A stretch of 64,000 nucleotides of DNA from Ciona intestinalis (lineage: Eukaryota > Chordata > Ascidiacea > Phlebobranchia > Cionidae): positions 1,895,231-1,959,230 of the forward strand of contig NC_020175.2 of the NCBI RefSeq assembly GCF_000224145.3, in the 5' to 3' direction. The stretch's first letter is position 1, and every line of letters starts with the position of its first letter. This document shows, piece by piece, positions 1-12,000 of this stretch. The position numbers and the translations under genes were made by a program. Below the pieces are notes generated by a model, which saw nothing but the letters and a program-made list of their open reading frames with translations, did no database searches and was not told the DNA's origin.

Positions 1-1491
1 AATATTATTGTGCCTTTTGCAACCATAATTTAAAGCAATTTGACTCAGATATTTTTATCATGTATGTTTAATTTTGTTGGACAAACTGAAACTGTACAAA
101 ACGATTTAATATGATTTTAAAAATGTTCATAATTATTACTTTGTTATTTCTTTCACCTATTAAAAAATACTGCTTCTATTTAACACTTTTTTTTAAATAG
201 TTAAAACAGTAACCAGCTTTGGCGCGCGTATAGATAAAATTAATTAGTTGGAGTTAGTGTCTAACATGACTTATAATCTATAAACATATATGTGGCCTAA
301 AGGTCGTTGAACTTGAAAATGTTGCTTTGTTCGTGAACTAAACATAACAAGCTAACCCCAAAATGGTTTATTACGATACGTTTTTTTCTATTATGTTCAC
401 CGATTGAACAAGTTTCCATTTCATACGGTCATGTTGTGCACAGCCGACGTCAGAGAGGTTCACACTCCCTGAGGACTTACTATAATTACCGTAAGTTGTA
501 GTAAGAAAAACGGCTGTTTGGACGTGGTATTAGTAGTGATTAAAGTAGCACATATGCCTATCGATTGATATCGGGTTACTATATTGTTTTAAACAACTTT
601 CAACATAATTGAAACTACATCATGGGCTAACATAATCTTTTGTATTGAGACCGCATAAAGTTAAATAAATTTAATTTTTGTACACAGGAAAACACGATAA
701 TGATAATTAGTTGTTGAAGTAGGGTGGGGAAAGATGGGACACCGTAACCGTAATACCGTAACTCTCATGGACCGTTGATAATTGTTTAAAACACGATCAG
801 GATATTTAGACATTATGTCATAAGGTGTCCCATCTTCCCCCTCCCTACTATATAAATAAAGAAAAATCTAAAATAACTTTGCAGCATGAGAGAATGTGCA
901 TTTGATGAATCAATAAAATAAAGTTTTGTTGAAGAAAAGTCCTTGTTTATGAAAGCGGAACTTTTACAAGAATACTATATTAAAATAAATTTTATATTGT
1001 TTTGAACTTCTGATTCGAGGCTATTTAGTCTACATACCTCTCGTTTGCATTTAAGAAGTCAATTTTAGATTTCGTTTGCAATGGACGAACAATCGAACCA
1101 ACCACTTGTGCAGTTTAGTTGGCTGCAAAAAAGCGCTCGCATTCCCTTTTTCGTTCAGTGTAAATTAGATATTGATCCCGAAGCTGACTGGCTAGAGCGT
1201 GCATTGCATGTGCGCGCACACCGTACTCCTATTTTCCGCCTTGGCCGTTTATTGGAAATAGCCGTGCGGGAGTCGATAGCACTGGAATTGGATTTTTCTA
1301 TAGTTGTCGTACTGTGATAGCAGGACAGTGTAGGTTTATGTAATTAATGTATTCGAATGCGAGTGAGTTTTGTGTTGGTTACAAACAGTCAGTATATTTT
1401 ACATTATTATGAAACAGCTCATAAATAGGAGACATTTTTATTTAAAAGTAATTTAGATAAATAATATTCTATTGTTATTTACACTACCCAG
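1..1491. other. Intergenic region upstream of the claudin gene
   Basis: AT-rich sequence with no exon I can support. It holds one MITE copy at 718-850 (listed separately). A 78-codon open frame at 1081-1317 (+) lies in a slightly GC-richer patch, but it shows no domain, and I see no supporting splice structure. The claudin promoter is presumably here; I cannot point to a TATA box or other defined element. Confidence 0.6.
718..850 (-). mobile_element. MITE with GGGTGGGG-type terminal inverted repeats, copy 1
   Basis: The left end reads AGTAGGGTGGGGAAAGATGG and the right end is its inverse, GGTGTCCCATCTTCCCC followed by CTCCCTACTATATA. The inner part shares the 'accgttgataattgtttaaaacacgat' type core, given here only in part, with the other copies. 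It has no coding capacity. TA-rich flanks fit a TA-targeting (Tc1/mariner-like) non-autonomous element, which is inference. Strand here marks the orientation in which the core reads gttaattgtttaaaacacga on the + strand. Confidence 0.8.
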
Positions 1492-4400
1492 CTAAAACAT
1501 GGAACATGGCAATCTCGAGTTGTCAAATAGTTGGATATTTAGTTGGAATTTTAACATGGCTTGGAGCTTTGCTTGTGGTCACACTACCGGATTGGAAACA
1601 CAGTTACGTTTCAGAAAGATCTTTCTCGGGAGTTTTGGTTGTTCGAGGTTTATGGACAACTTGTACAGTAAAGGAATCTGGATCTGTTGAATGTATAAAT
1701 ATCAGTGAACCTGTGTTTGCATTACCAACTTTGATCAAGGGATGCAGGACACTATCGGTGCTCGGTACAGTTCTAGCTTTTTGTGCAGTGGCGATTACCC
1801 CGCTTGGTAAGTTATATTCCCCAACAATTTAGTGTGGTGTGCAATTAAAGAGGAATAAAACATTCAAGCTTACATAAACTATTTTGTGTCATATTAATTT
1901 AGATCCTAAAATTATGTTTTAAAATTACCAAAACAATATATCAATCTTATAAAACGTGTGGAAGTATATTATTCAACGTGATTGTGTTTCAGTCAGTTAC
2001 TCTTTCATAGAGCGACGGGAAATGAACCGTTGAAAATGTTCCATCTGAATAATGCATGGACCATGGCTAGCTTGGTAATTAGCACAGAGTAGTACGGCGA
2101 GTGGTACTAAAATATGCGAGTCGTTTCGATTTGTCAATGGACTTGCTGCATAACAACTCTCATTACACTCAATTAAACAAAATACTTTTAAAACTTCAAA
2201 ATTTACTAAACATATTTCACTTTCGTCGCTTAATGAGTGTTTGTTCCATCTAATTGGAAAATGTGTCAAAACTTTACGTTATATTTGATAACAAGCCCTG
2301 TACTCGCGAATTCCTTTTAGGTTTAGACGAAAAATCGATGGATTTTAGGTGACAGTCGGATCAATTCTCCTGGTTGAATAAGCAAGGCATGGACGCTAAT
2401 GAAACTTGTCGTATATGTCGCCGAGTTTTCACGCGAGTGCTTATGGATTACCGATAACACTGTAATATAACAGTTCCAAACTCGCCACCGATTTGTTGCT
2501 GGCAGTTCATATTAACATTTTTTTACCGCTTATATTAATCATGAAGCGCAAACGAAATTAGAAGCGTTATAGTGTTTCTAAATACTTTCGTTACAATTCC
2601 AAACCATTACCACAATGTAGTACTGGATCAATAGGATATATTGTATGTGTGTACACCAACACACATATACAGTAAAATAGGGGGAAGTTGAGACGTGGGG
2701 CACGTTGGAACGAAAACAAATTTTATTCGACAGTATTCTTACAGTTTAACAAAGTGCGCGGCGGGTTTACTGTTTTATACAACGTTATAGGCTAAAAAAA
2801 AACTAAAAAAGATGGTCGTTTTGAATACTAACTGAATCATATTAAAACTGTCGTTTTTGTATAGTTTGCTGGTTAGAGTTATCAATCCAGTATCATAGTT
2901 TAATACAATGAACTGAACGATTTCGTTCGATTTTGTCTCAAGACATTATAGTTTCAAAACTGAGATCATAGGTTAATATGGCTTAAATTAAAGATAAAAC
3001 AAGCACAAAAATATCGTTTTAAAATCATGTGTATATAGTAGGGTGGGGGAAGATGGGACACCTTTAGGACCCAAAATGTCCAAATATCCTGATCGTGTTT
3101 TAAACAATTAACAGCAGTCTATGGTAGTCGTGAAAATACTTTTTAAAATTTCTTTTATTATATAGAATAATAAGGTGTCCCATTTCCCCAGTATATTATA
3201 TAAAGTTTCCGTGGCATTGAAACCAACACGGCTCGTTAATTTCGGTAGGTTAACTACAAGTTGCAGATAAATATTAAAATAAAATCTTCCATTTTTTGTT
3301 ATCCCAACATACTATAGGTAACATATTAAAACTAAGGCAATGGGACAGACAAAGTTGCTTTTTGAAACGTACAATAATATTTTGTGTTTTTTACGTGCTG
3401 TAGTTCTAATAATGAATTGGTTTATTTTGTCAAAATTAACAAAGAATTTAAGCTTTCCCATCGTACCCCGCTTTTTGCGATTTGCTTAAAGTACCTGGTG
3501 TGCGTTAAATAACTCCATGTATGTTTTAATACATTTCTCAGTTGTTGTCAAATATAATAATGTTACGGTAGTATTCGTGGTATCACTCAAAAAACGTGAT
3601 ATTTTTTTATTTTTTTTTTAAATGGTGGGCAATATGTGCATCTCATCATGTCCCACATTGCTATATATGTATGAGTGACTGCGTGACTGCTCTTAATAAT
3701 TTGCACAACCCATTAGTGGTCACTGCACATTGAAGCAATTACTGTAAGTGTGTTTCCCATGCACGCACACTCGCTCCTATCTTTGATATTATGTCAAGAT
3801 TAACGTATTTAGCGAGGATAACGTTTTTTTTCAATGGACACTTCTCTGTATTTTTATATTTTCTATGCGTAGGAAATGTTTACAAAACATATTCAAAGGC
3901 ATCATTTATAATGTATACCCAGTATATTCACAATTTTAGATAAACATAAATTTCGAGTATGGCAGTTCCTCTATACCGCGTGGTTTACAGACACCACGCG
4001 GAAATATGTGTCTGTTCACATGTTTTTCATGTTTTAATTGTTTTATTTCACCCAGGAATGAGGTGCACTAGAATAGGAGGAGACGCAAAAACAAAGCTTC
4101 GGATTGCGAGATGTTGTGCTGTCTTATTCGGTCTTGCCGCCATCTTGATAGGAATTGCTGTTTCATGGTAAGCAAGTGTTTAATATACTTGACCCCGCCT
4201 CACAATAGTCATGAAATTTTTAAATACGGATGGTTTGCACTAAAATAACTGTTTAACAAATATATAGTGGGGTAGGGGAAGATGGAACACCTTTTCATTC
4301 TATGTTATCGTCCCATTTGATAGTAAATAGTAAGCATGACACATTATACAACCGCACCCCCACGACTTCCATAGGATGTTTAGATATTATGTGCTAAAGG

Positions 4401-5256
4401 TGTCCCATTTTACCCAATAGTACTATATATATAATACATTCATTATTAATTTGTGAAGGACCAAGATGTATAGTAGGGTGAGGTAAAATGGGACAAATTT
4501 TCATTGTATTTTGGGGGGGATTTAGGTGCTAATGTTATATTACTCCACAGTACTAAACTCAATGTTTTAAAATCTATTTGTTTGAACAGTTACTACATTA
4601 CTAACTCATCTCACCAGTTTCCATTATATCCATCAGGTACGCTGAAGATGTTGCCAAGGATTTCCACAATCCACTAAGTCTACGTAAACTTCCTCCTGTC
4701 AGCGATTTAAAATATGTTTATGGGAATGCGCTTTACATAGGTTGGGCTACCATGGCAACCGGCGCTATATCTTCAACATTTCTCGTAGTGGGGAGTTTCC
4801 CCGATGCAGCAGCGGAAAGTGAAAACAACAATGACAACCAAACTCAGCAGCAAAAAAGCTTGAGACCGGGATCTTCTTATGCTCGTTTGTTAAAAAGTGA
4901 CGTCACAGCTTTGCAGGGTCCGGAGCAAAGAACGTCCTCGGTCAGCAAAGAACGGCATTATATAACAGTGACAACTAATGGCTATGGAACCACGGGAGCG
5001 AAGGCCAGACCGACAACTGTGAACGGTAAAGCTCCAACCAAACAAATGTCGGTAGCATATGGGGACGGTAATACCTTACCCCTATCAACGAGAAATAATC
5101 TACAAAGTCAAACTAATAAGACATATGTATAGCACAAGATTTTATTACGATGCAAATAGCATGTTAAATATCTGAAGCCCGTTTGATTTTGCAATAGTTC
5201 CGTTTTGCACGAGTTTGTGTTTGCTGTACAGTTTTGTGTGCTTTTCATTTAATAAA
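1492..5256 (+). CDS. Claudin-family tight-junction protein (3 coding exons)
   Basis: Four-pass membrane protein of the claudin family; claudins form paracellular barriers or pores at cell-cell junctions. Coding exons are 1506-1806, 4056-4167 and 4637-5132; the splice sites are GT-AG and the phases fit, giving 302 residues. The first extracellular loop carries the family signature: a Trp after TM1 (LPDWKH), GLW about 20 residues on, then two Cys nine residues apart (TTCTVKESGSVEC). Membrane segments are near residues 6-25, 78-97, 116-137 and 167-190. The cytoplasmic tail is long and Ser/Thr/Gln-rich and ends in KTYV, the Tyr-Val C-terminus that binds ZO-type PDZ domains in many claudins. A splice acceptor at 1491 lies 14 bases before the ATG. 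An out-of-frame ATG at 1499 precedes the chosen start; the 1506 start gives the claudin frame. The polyadenylation signal AATAAA is at 5251-5256. The sequence does not tell which vertebrate claudin it corresponds to. Confidence 0.9.
1807..4055 (+). other. Claudin intron 1 (2.2 kb)
   Basis: Long first intron. It holds a MITE at 3036-3196 and otherwise unassigned AT-rich sequence. A possible older inverted-repeat element runs between a G-rich end near 2680 (tagggggaagttgagacgtg) and a C-rich end near 3455-3475 (ttcccatcgtacccc); the ends match only loosely and I do not call it. The open frame at 1997-2269 (-) has no recognisable feature. Confidence 0.6.
3036..3196 (+). mobile_element. MITE with GGGTGGGG-type ends, copy 2 (claudin intron 1)
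   Basis: Left end TAGTAGGGTGGGGGAAGATG, right end GGTGTCCCATTTCCCC before TATATTATATA. The core is inverted relative to copy 1 (it reads cgtgttttaaacaattaaca on +). It is flanked by TATA on both sides. Confidence 0.8.
4265..4426 (-). mobile_element. MITE with GGGTGGGG-type ends, copy 3 (claudin intron 2)
   Basis: Left end TAGTGGGGTAGGGGAAGATG, right end AAGGTGTCCCATTTTACCC then TAGTACTATATA. More diverged than copies 1 and 2. It lies entirely in the 4168-4636 intron. Confidence 0.75.
4471..4520. mobile_element. MITE fragment, one end only (claudin intron 2)
   Basis: TAGTAGGGTGAGGTAAAATG followed by GGACAAATTTTCATT matches one terminus of the same MITE family. No matching opposite end is found before the exon at 4637. 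It sits 45 bases after copy 3, so the family inserted twice next to the same short intron. Confidence 0.55.
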
Positions 5257-5413
5257 CCAAAACCAACAAAACTGTAAAACAGTTAATTTATTTTATAAAA
5301 AGCTTATTTTGGAATACTGCTATATAAAATTTGAAACCAGTTTGATACGCATGTTTGCAATACAGAGCTACACGAATCCGAAATGCCTTTGTATTAAGAA
5401 GATAAACAGCTAG

Positions 5414-6734
5414 TTAGGCAGTATTGCTTATTGGATCTTTTTTTACAACAACTTTATTTCTTCTTCCGTGTTGGTCGTAAACATACACAGACCTTCCTTT
5501 GTGGATCAGCGTGGAATCTTTTATAATCCGAGGCGGTGCTTCAACGTATCGTCTGTAACAGATATTTGTAACAATGTAAAGTAGGGTGGGGAAGATGGGA
5601 CACCTTTAAAATTTTTTGCTCTCATTTATTAGTAAACCAAGAACTTTCAAAGAATTATAAAACTATATATCCTTACGACTCCCATTATACCCAAAACACG
5701 AGTAGGATATTTGAAAATTATGTACTAAGGTATCCCATCTCCCCCCCACTCCATTATAATACTATGGATCTTTTAACTATGCCGACATAGCTTACAGGAA
5801 TGGTTAAGTTTAATAAATTGTATTAACGAATAATTATTTTACTTAACTTACCTGTGTATCGGGACTGTAAAGTTGTACTGCAGTGGTGTTGGGTTGTTGT
5901 GGCTTTGTAGCTTCGTATTTCCTATCTCCATGTATGACTCAGTTGGTTTACCGATTCGTTCAGTACCGAGAATTATCTCACATGTAGAATCAAGTAGCCT
6001 CTGATGATTTATACATTTTTAGACCGTGTCGCATTCGCTGGTTGATTATAGGAATTATTTATACCTGCTTTTCAGTGTCGTTTAAGTACGGCGGGGAAGC
6101 ACGTAATAAAACTGGCATTGATTTCTTCAAAGCCTTCTCCGAGCCTTTTCCACGAACTCCAACTTTTCTTAATGAATGTTGTCGTGTAATTCTCTTATCG
6201 TCATGTTGGTTTGCATGCCACATTGGATGTTCAACATGCATCTGCTTCAACATCCTGTGGTACAGTTAAATTTATTCTCACAAACTCACATGTTCATAAA
6301 TCATTTTACTCAGAAAGCGACTTTTAACAGCTATTAACGTTTTAGAAACATTTGAAAAAAATATTCAGTGTAATTTATTAAAAAAAATTGTGTAATTTAT
6401 TTTAGGATTTAAACCTTTTTATATTTCGATTAATCTTCTCTCCTCTAGCGCTCGTACGTGGCGAAGCAACATGCGGTTGATAAGATTGTATATTTGCTAG
6501 CGCGCATCTCACTTGGGCGTGCGTGAAGTGGTGTTTCAATGAGACATCTTGAGGTGCTTGCATTAGCATTGGCCGAGGAAGAAGGTTTGGAAACAGTCGA
6601 CGTGGTATGTAAGATGGGGAGGGATCGAACCCATCTTCTCTTCTTCGGATTTCGAAATAAAATTTCCATTTCTTTGATACAGACTTAATAACATCAATGG
6701 AGGAACAGTTGGTTTTTTCCGCGTCTTGGAAATC
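5414..6734 (-). CDS. Unrecognised protein-coding gene, 3' exons
   Basis: A minus-strand gene tail to tail with the claudin. Exons read 5'->3' on the gene: 6415-6734 (start and donor uncertain), 6065-6254, 5852-6000 and 5414-5552, ending in TAA. The last three have good GT-AG sites (CAG/GTATAA, CAG/GTAAGT, ACAG acceptors) and phases 2, 0, 2 that join without a stop. The product is basic and has no membrane segment. It includes RRREDGFDPSPSYIPRRL, then SPPYLNDTEKQ, then EAPPRIIKDSTL and RSVYVYDQHGRRNKV near the C-terminus. The donor at 6414 (AAAAG/GTTTAA) is weak. A possible 5' exon at about 7001-7101 (frame starting MCHLIPMYCSP, donor CGG/GTGAAG) would join in phase. I do not recognise the family. 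Coding status rests on several phase-consistent exons in a row and not on homology. Confidence 0.55.
5581..5756 (-). mobile_element. MITE with GGGTGGGG-type ends, copy 5 (intron of the unrecognised gene)
   Basis: Left end GTAGGGTGGGGAAGATGGGA, right end AAGGTATCCCATCTCCCCCC then CACTCCATTATA. It almost fills the 5553-5851 intron of the minus-strand gene. Confidence 0.75.
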
Positions 6735-7656
6735 CTTTTATACAGAATGCGTTAATAAGATTGTTATTGATAGAACCATATATATAAACATACATACATA
6801 ACTAAGTTTGTGGTTAACCAACATAAATACAAAATTGTAACGTAATTTTTTGGGGGTAAAAAATACATGCGGTAAAAATACATGCGGATACCTGTTTAAA
6901 ACAATCTTACTTACTTTGCCATATAATAAAACTTACCATTCTTGTTTGTTTCCGAATAAAAATTGAATGACGATTTGTTAGTTAAAACACCCACAGTTTA
7001 TTTTCTTCACCCGGCAAGTGCTTTGCGACTTTCCATAGCCAAATATTAAATCTCGGTAAATAAAAGCCGGCGAACAATACATGGGTATTAGGTGGCACAT
7101 TTCTAATTGTTATTTGTATTTATATTTACAGGGTTTGTAAAACATGTCGGCACAATAACGCTACGTGTTATTATCAGGGTAACTGATACCACACACACAC
7201 AACTCGAGTCATCACGGGCCACATATCATATTAGATCGACATGACATAATTTGATTGGGGTTTGGTGAAGCTTTTGTTCGAGGTAGCGCACAAAAGGTCA
7301 TGCAATGTACAATTAATTGTTATACTCCACGTATATCATGAAAGGATGCTAAAATAACGAAGGGCACTTTGACATTGACTTAACATATAGGGACAACATG
7401 TTGTATATAAGTCATGTCTGCGAAACAAAAAGCATACATGGGTCGCTTTGAATTTCACAGCCGCAGCCGATTAAACGGATTAAGATGTTTTCGCTCCGAA
7501 TTTTATCTGCGCCAGTGGCGTTGGCGCGATGTGAATATCATAAATAATTAACTCTTCAAATGCTTAAAATAAATTTATAGTTTGAGGTCGATACCGGAAT
7601 ATATGCGCGCACACACACATTCTTTTCCAGGTTCATTTAAACTCTTGTACACATAG

Positions 7657-7788
7657 GACGCTGAACAACAGCCAATAAAAGATGACAGGACCAGCACTGT
7701 TTATGAAGACGGCGATAACGTTGGTGCCAATAAACTAACATCCCCGCCGTCAACAAAATTATACTGGGATAATTATATAACCACGTAG
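7657..7788 (+). CDS. Possible terminal exon of unknown gene (+ strand)
   Basis: After an acceptor-like ACATAG at 7651-7656, a 43-codon frame rich in Asp, Glu, Gln and Pro runs to a TAG at 7786-7788. It contains KDDRTSTVYEDGDN and ends KLYWDNYITT. Composition and length suggest coding more than chance AT-rich sequence, but I find no partner exon on this strand. It could be an alternative 3' exon of a + strand gene or a chance frame. Confidence 0.2.
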   Translation, partial: DAEQQPIKDDRTSTVYEDGDNVGANKLTSPPSTKLYWDNYITT

Positions 7789-7841
7789 CATATTACAGTA
7801 AGCAAGTCAGACTTACCTCAAACAAAGAGATTCCTCATTAC

Positions 7842-8014
7842 CTGCACGTCTTCATTCGAGTTTCAAAATGAAATGAAGCCGGAAATTCTGGCGGAGCATG
7901 ATTTAAGTCGTATGATGAGTACACGGTCAAGATAAACGCTGGGTTCCGGCGTGCCATTCGAGTTACAGTGACATAGTAAGTGCACGGCAAATCGGATTGG
8001 GCTTGGATCCTCCA
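7842..8014 (-). CDS. Possible exon of unknown gene (- strand)
   Basis: Flanked by an acceptor-like TATTAG and a donor GCAG/GTAATG on the minus strand. One frame is open throughout and reads in part CTYYVTVTRMARRNPAF and later HAPPEFPASFHFETRM. A second frame is also open across 7863-8117, so the reading frame is not certain. It ends in phase 2 and does not join directly to the 6415-6734 exon, which starts in phase 0. It may belong to the same gene through a missing exon, or to another gene. Confidence 0.3.
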
Positions 8015-9005
8015 CTAATAGCACATGTACGTGGGACTTTAATTGGCTCCTTCGTCGACACACTGGCGGAGCTTTGCTTAATTTCAACTCGTGTTTTAAG
8101 GCTGGTCCATCGCCCAAAGCGCTTCAGCTAATTTTACAAACTGTAAGCCATCATTGAGACGGCAATTAGTTCAACGGAGATTAAAACCCAAAGCACCAGG
8201 TGTTTCCATGAGAATGTCATATATCGGTTTTAAATAATAGGAAATCTCTAATTTAAACGTTGGCCCTATAGGTACTGATCACGAGTTCGTTAGACATGCA
8301 TTAGTAATTGTAAGCTCCGGTTACGAACAGGACTAAATATACCCCATCTAAATTAGTTACCATATACTAGGCTATAAATGTTATTAATATATACAAAAAG
8401 ATATATTTTCACACGGCATGGCTCGGGTGATGCCTCAACCAATATAGTAGGGTGGGGAAAGATGGAACACCTTTTCATTCTATTTTTCCGTCCAATTTGG
8501 TGGTAAACAAAAAACTTTCAAAGAATTATAAAACCATATTCTTATACCACCCAAAGACTATTGTTAATTGTTTAAAACATGATTAGGATATTTTGCTATT
8601 ATGTGTCAAAGGTCCCCCCACCCTACTATACAGCAAACCGCGCAACATGGTAAGCCCACACTCGATTTCCATTTTCTGACGACCAAACAAACTATTGATT
8701 AATTTACCATGTGTTTTGATTTTTGTGGGAAAAATTGAGGAATTAGCTTACTAACAAGACATGTGGTACAAATAGTTAACTAACAATTTAACGGCAACAC
8801 ACGTTTATAGACTGAAGTAAATCAATAAAATTGCGACTCAAATAAATATTTCAACTAAGTGTGGAACATAACTGTTAGAGTCAGAATTAAAAATAAATGA
8901 ACTAGAATCTATAATACAAAGGTTTACGTCACCTAACAGACATTGAGACATAATTTGGTTGTTGTATTGTTTAATATATAATAACATAAATGCAACTAAA
9001 AGGGT
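8015..9005. other. Spacer between the unknown minus-strand exons and the LRRCC1-like gene
   Basis: About 1 kb with no supported exon. It contains one MITE (8445-8628). The LRRCC1-like stop codon ends it on the right; an AATAAA-type signal for that gene is plausible at 8824-8829 on the opposite strand context, but I do not assign one. Confidence 0.5.
8445..8628 (-). mobile_element. MITE with GGGTGGGG-type ends, copy 6
   Basis: Left end TAGTAGGGTGGGGAAAGATG, right end AAAGGTCCCCCCACCCTACTA; the right end has lost the TGTCCCATCTT stretch seen in other copies. The core reads gttaattgtttaaaacatga. Flanked by ATA/TATA. Confidence 0.8.
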
Positions 9006-12000
9006 TTACGCGAATAACTCGTGAAAATCATTTTTTATATGAGACAGTTTCATCTGCATGTTTTTCTTTTGATTTTCAGCATCGCGTAATATTTCCCTCA
9101 TTTCCTCCTCAGCTGAATGAACCTGTGTGAAAATATCAATATAACAAGAGAGCAGGGCGTTCTAATGGTTCATATAACAGAAATCCACATGTTTTTTAAT
9201 AAAAGTGGTAATTATTCACTAAGCAGCTGATAGCAGGTACTATTTGACACCATCAGCCACACAAAAAAAAAGAAAAAAAAGATTATATAGTTGGGTGGGG
9301 GAAGATGGGACACCTTTAGCACAAAATATATATATAAATATCCTGGTCGTGTTTTAAACAATTAACAACGGTCTATGAAAGTCGCGAGGACAAGGTTTTA
9401 TAATTCCTTGAATGTTCTTTGTTTACTACCAAAATGTACGAGAAAATAGAATAAAAAGGTGTCCCATCTTCCCCCATCCTACTATATATAAATTGACAGG
9501 TGTTGCAACTCATAAACGGGCATGAGGTGTAAAAAACAAGGGGTTTTAACCTTTCACTTTCCATTTGAAATAAACAACATTTGTTTGAACAAACTAATAG
9601 TCAAGCCAACATTAATAACATTGGTTGTTCTTATGAACAATTAATAAATATTAATAAATAATTTCACCTTTTTGTTGCATCGATCTAATTCTAGTTGATG
9701 TTGTTGTTGAATAGTGTGGATTTGTTGTTCATGTGAAACACGTATGGTATCTAGTTGTTCTTGGAATGTTGAATCCATTCTTGCTATTCTATCTTCTAGT
9801 AGCCTGTGTGGAAATGTTATCAATTTATTTCAAATATTAAATGAGCGAATGATATTTGTCGAGGGTCCATGTACCAGTTATACTTTTTATTCAATAGGTG
9901 GTACCAACGTTTTACTTTTGATTGTCGGTATGACTGTAAAAAACTGTTACTGTCAGGATTTTAAGTATTCTTTGTGCTGTTTTGTTTGTTACATAAAACA
10001 ATATGCATGTTTATATATATTATATACATGTTTTAAAAGCATTAGTACTAATTTGGAATTTAGTTTGATGCGGAAAGTGTTAAGTACACTATAAAGTATT
10101 TCAACCAGAAACATTACATAGTTTAACTCTTAACACCTCTTAGCTTCCAATGCATCCTGATTTTCTTGGGTTAATTTCATTTCTCTTTCCCTGGCAGCCA
10201 CGTTTATATTCTTAACTTGAATTTCAAGTTTAGTAAGCAGTTCGCCTTTGTCCGACCATTTTGACTTTAAACGTCTAATAAAAAATTGGTAGTTTAAAAT
10301 TTATGTTTAAAAATCACTAAAACAGTTAAGACAAACAGCTATAAAATTTGCAATAAATAAAACACACACTGACACTCACAGAAAAAAAAGATTTGCGCAC
10401 AAAGATAGTTTTTTGAGGTTAATTTAAAGATTAACAACTAAACAAATTATATAAAACAGATTTTTTTTAAATGTACTTGTACTACCTATGCAAATATTTT
10501 TCATAGACATATTTTATTTATAAAGAAAAATTGAACGCTATGAAAGTTATCCTATTAAAGAGGCATATCAACAAAAAAAATCGAATTTGTATATTCTCAA
10601 ATGCGATCTAGAGGTACCTGCTAAAAAATAATGTAAAATAAATCATTCATCTTCTTTATGAATATATATAAAAGATCATAAAATATAGACCTATTTTTAA
10701 ATTTTTGGTTAAATCTATAATACAGCAGATCAGTACGACATAGGAAGGTTGATTTTTCTTTGATATGTTCTTTTAAGACTGTAAATGAAACAATAAAACC
10801 ACAGAATATTTTAACACTGAAACTAAACTAATATTAAATTACCTATGTTCATCTTTTAATGTTGTCAGTTCTTGTGTTTGTTCATTAATTTCCGCTTTCA
10901 ATTGTAATTTTCGATTAACTAAATGATCATTTTGTTCTTTTAATGCAACGTTGTCCTGAAATAATGATAAAAAATCATTAAAACACACTTGCATGATTAA
11001 ATACATATATACTGGATTAGTGATATTAAATTTTGTAGATAATAATAATAAAATTTTAATAATAACTTTTTTATTTTTCTATTTTGTCTTTTTGAACCAG
11101 AAATACTTGGGAATATAAGCCAACATTACATGGAAAATGGAAGCGGAAACATAAAAGACGAAATGTAATAAATTCTATAACTAAACAACAGTAATGTTCT
11201 AACCTTTGGAACTTAGCCAGAAGTCTTATTTTCTACAACAAATACAACAGTTTAACAAGTACCTGTGTTAAGTCATCAACTTGTTGTTCCAATTCATGTA
11301 AATGTCGCAAATTTTCATCAAGTTTTGCCCGAACTTCATTATCTTTTTGTACAAGTGCCTGTGGATGTTCGTACAATGATAATTGACATGTGCGGATGTC
11401 ACAATATTTTTTACCATAAGAAAAAGGTTTTTCTACCCCCAAAAATGAAAAATGATTAAACATACCATAATAATCTTTAAACATTTTTTAGCCACTCCTA
11501 CATTTAAAACTCCCATGCCTCAGAACAAAAAACACACATCATAAGAATTTGTTTTCACTAATCCATACATGTGTATATCATACATTAGATCTCTACCCAT
11601 GTGCTACAAAAACGGCGCTTCATGTGGCAAGAGATCTAACAATACATGCTTGTCTACTTTATATTAACTTGGACAAACCTCTTTCATTTTAACAATAGTA
11701 TCTGTTTGATCATCAACAACTTTTGTTTTTATTCGAAGCAAATCAAGATCTCTTTCATTGTTCTTTCTTAGTGATGAAATTTCTGCGTTCAAACTTTCGA
11801 TTTTCATCTCAAATCTTCCGCGATCTTGTGCGAGTGATGAACCTTGTCAAGTGTTGGAAATATATATTTATGTGAAAATATTTATTTAGGGAAAATGTAT
11901 ATTTTATTTAGAGAAAATATACATATATATATTGTGTTGGGGAAATATAAATTTATGTGTAAGTTAAAAAAATATTTGACAAAATATATCTCACTAAATA

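Noticed and set aside
1081..1317. 78-codon open frame upstream of the claudin
   Set aside because: No domain, no splice partner, and no neighbouring feature supports it; kept as non-coding.
2673..3480. Older large inverted-repeat element in claudin intron 1
   Set aside because: The G-rich and C-rich ends match over too few bases to call, and a younger MITE lies between them.
9714..10094. 126-codon + strand frame
   Set aside because: It runs antisense across an LRRCC1-like coding exon (9668-9803) and into an intron; the minus-strand coiled coil is the real reading.
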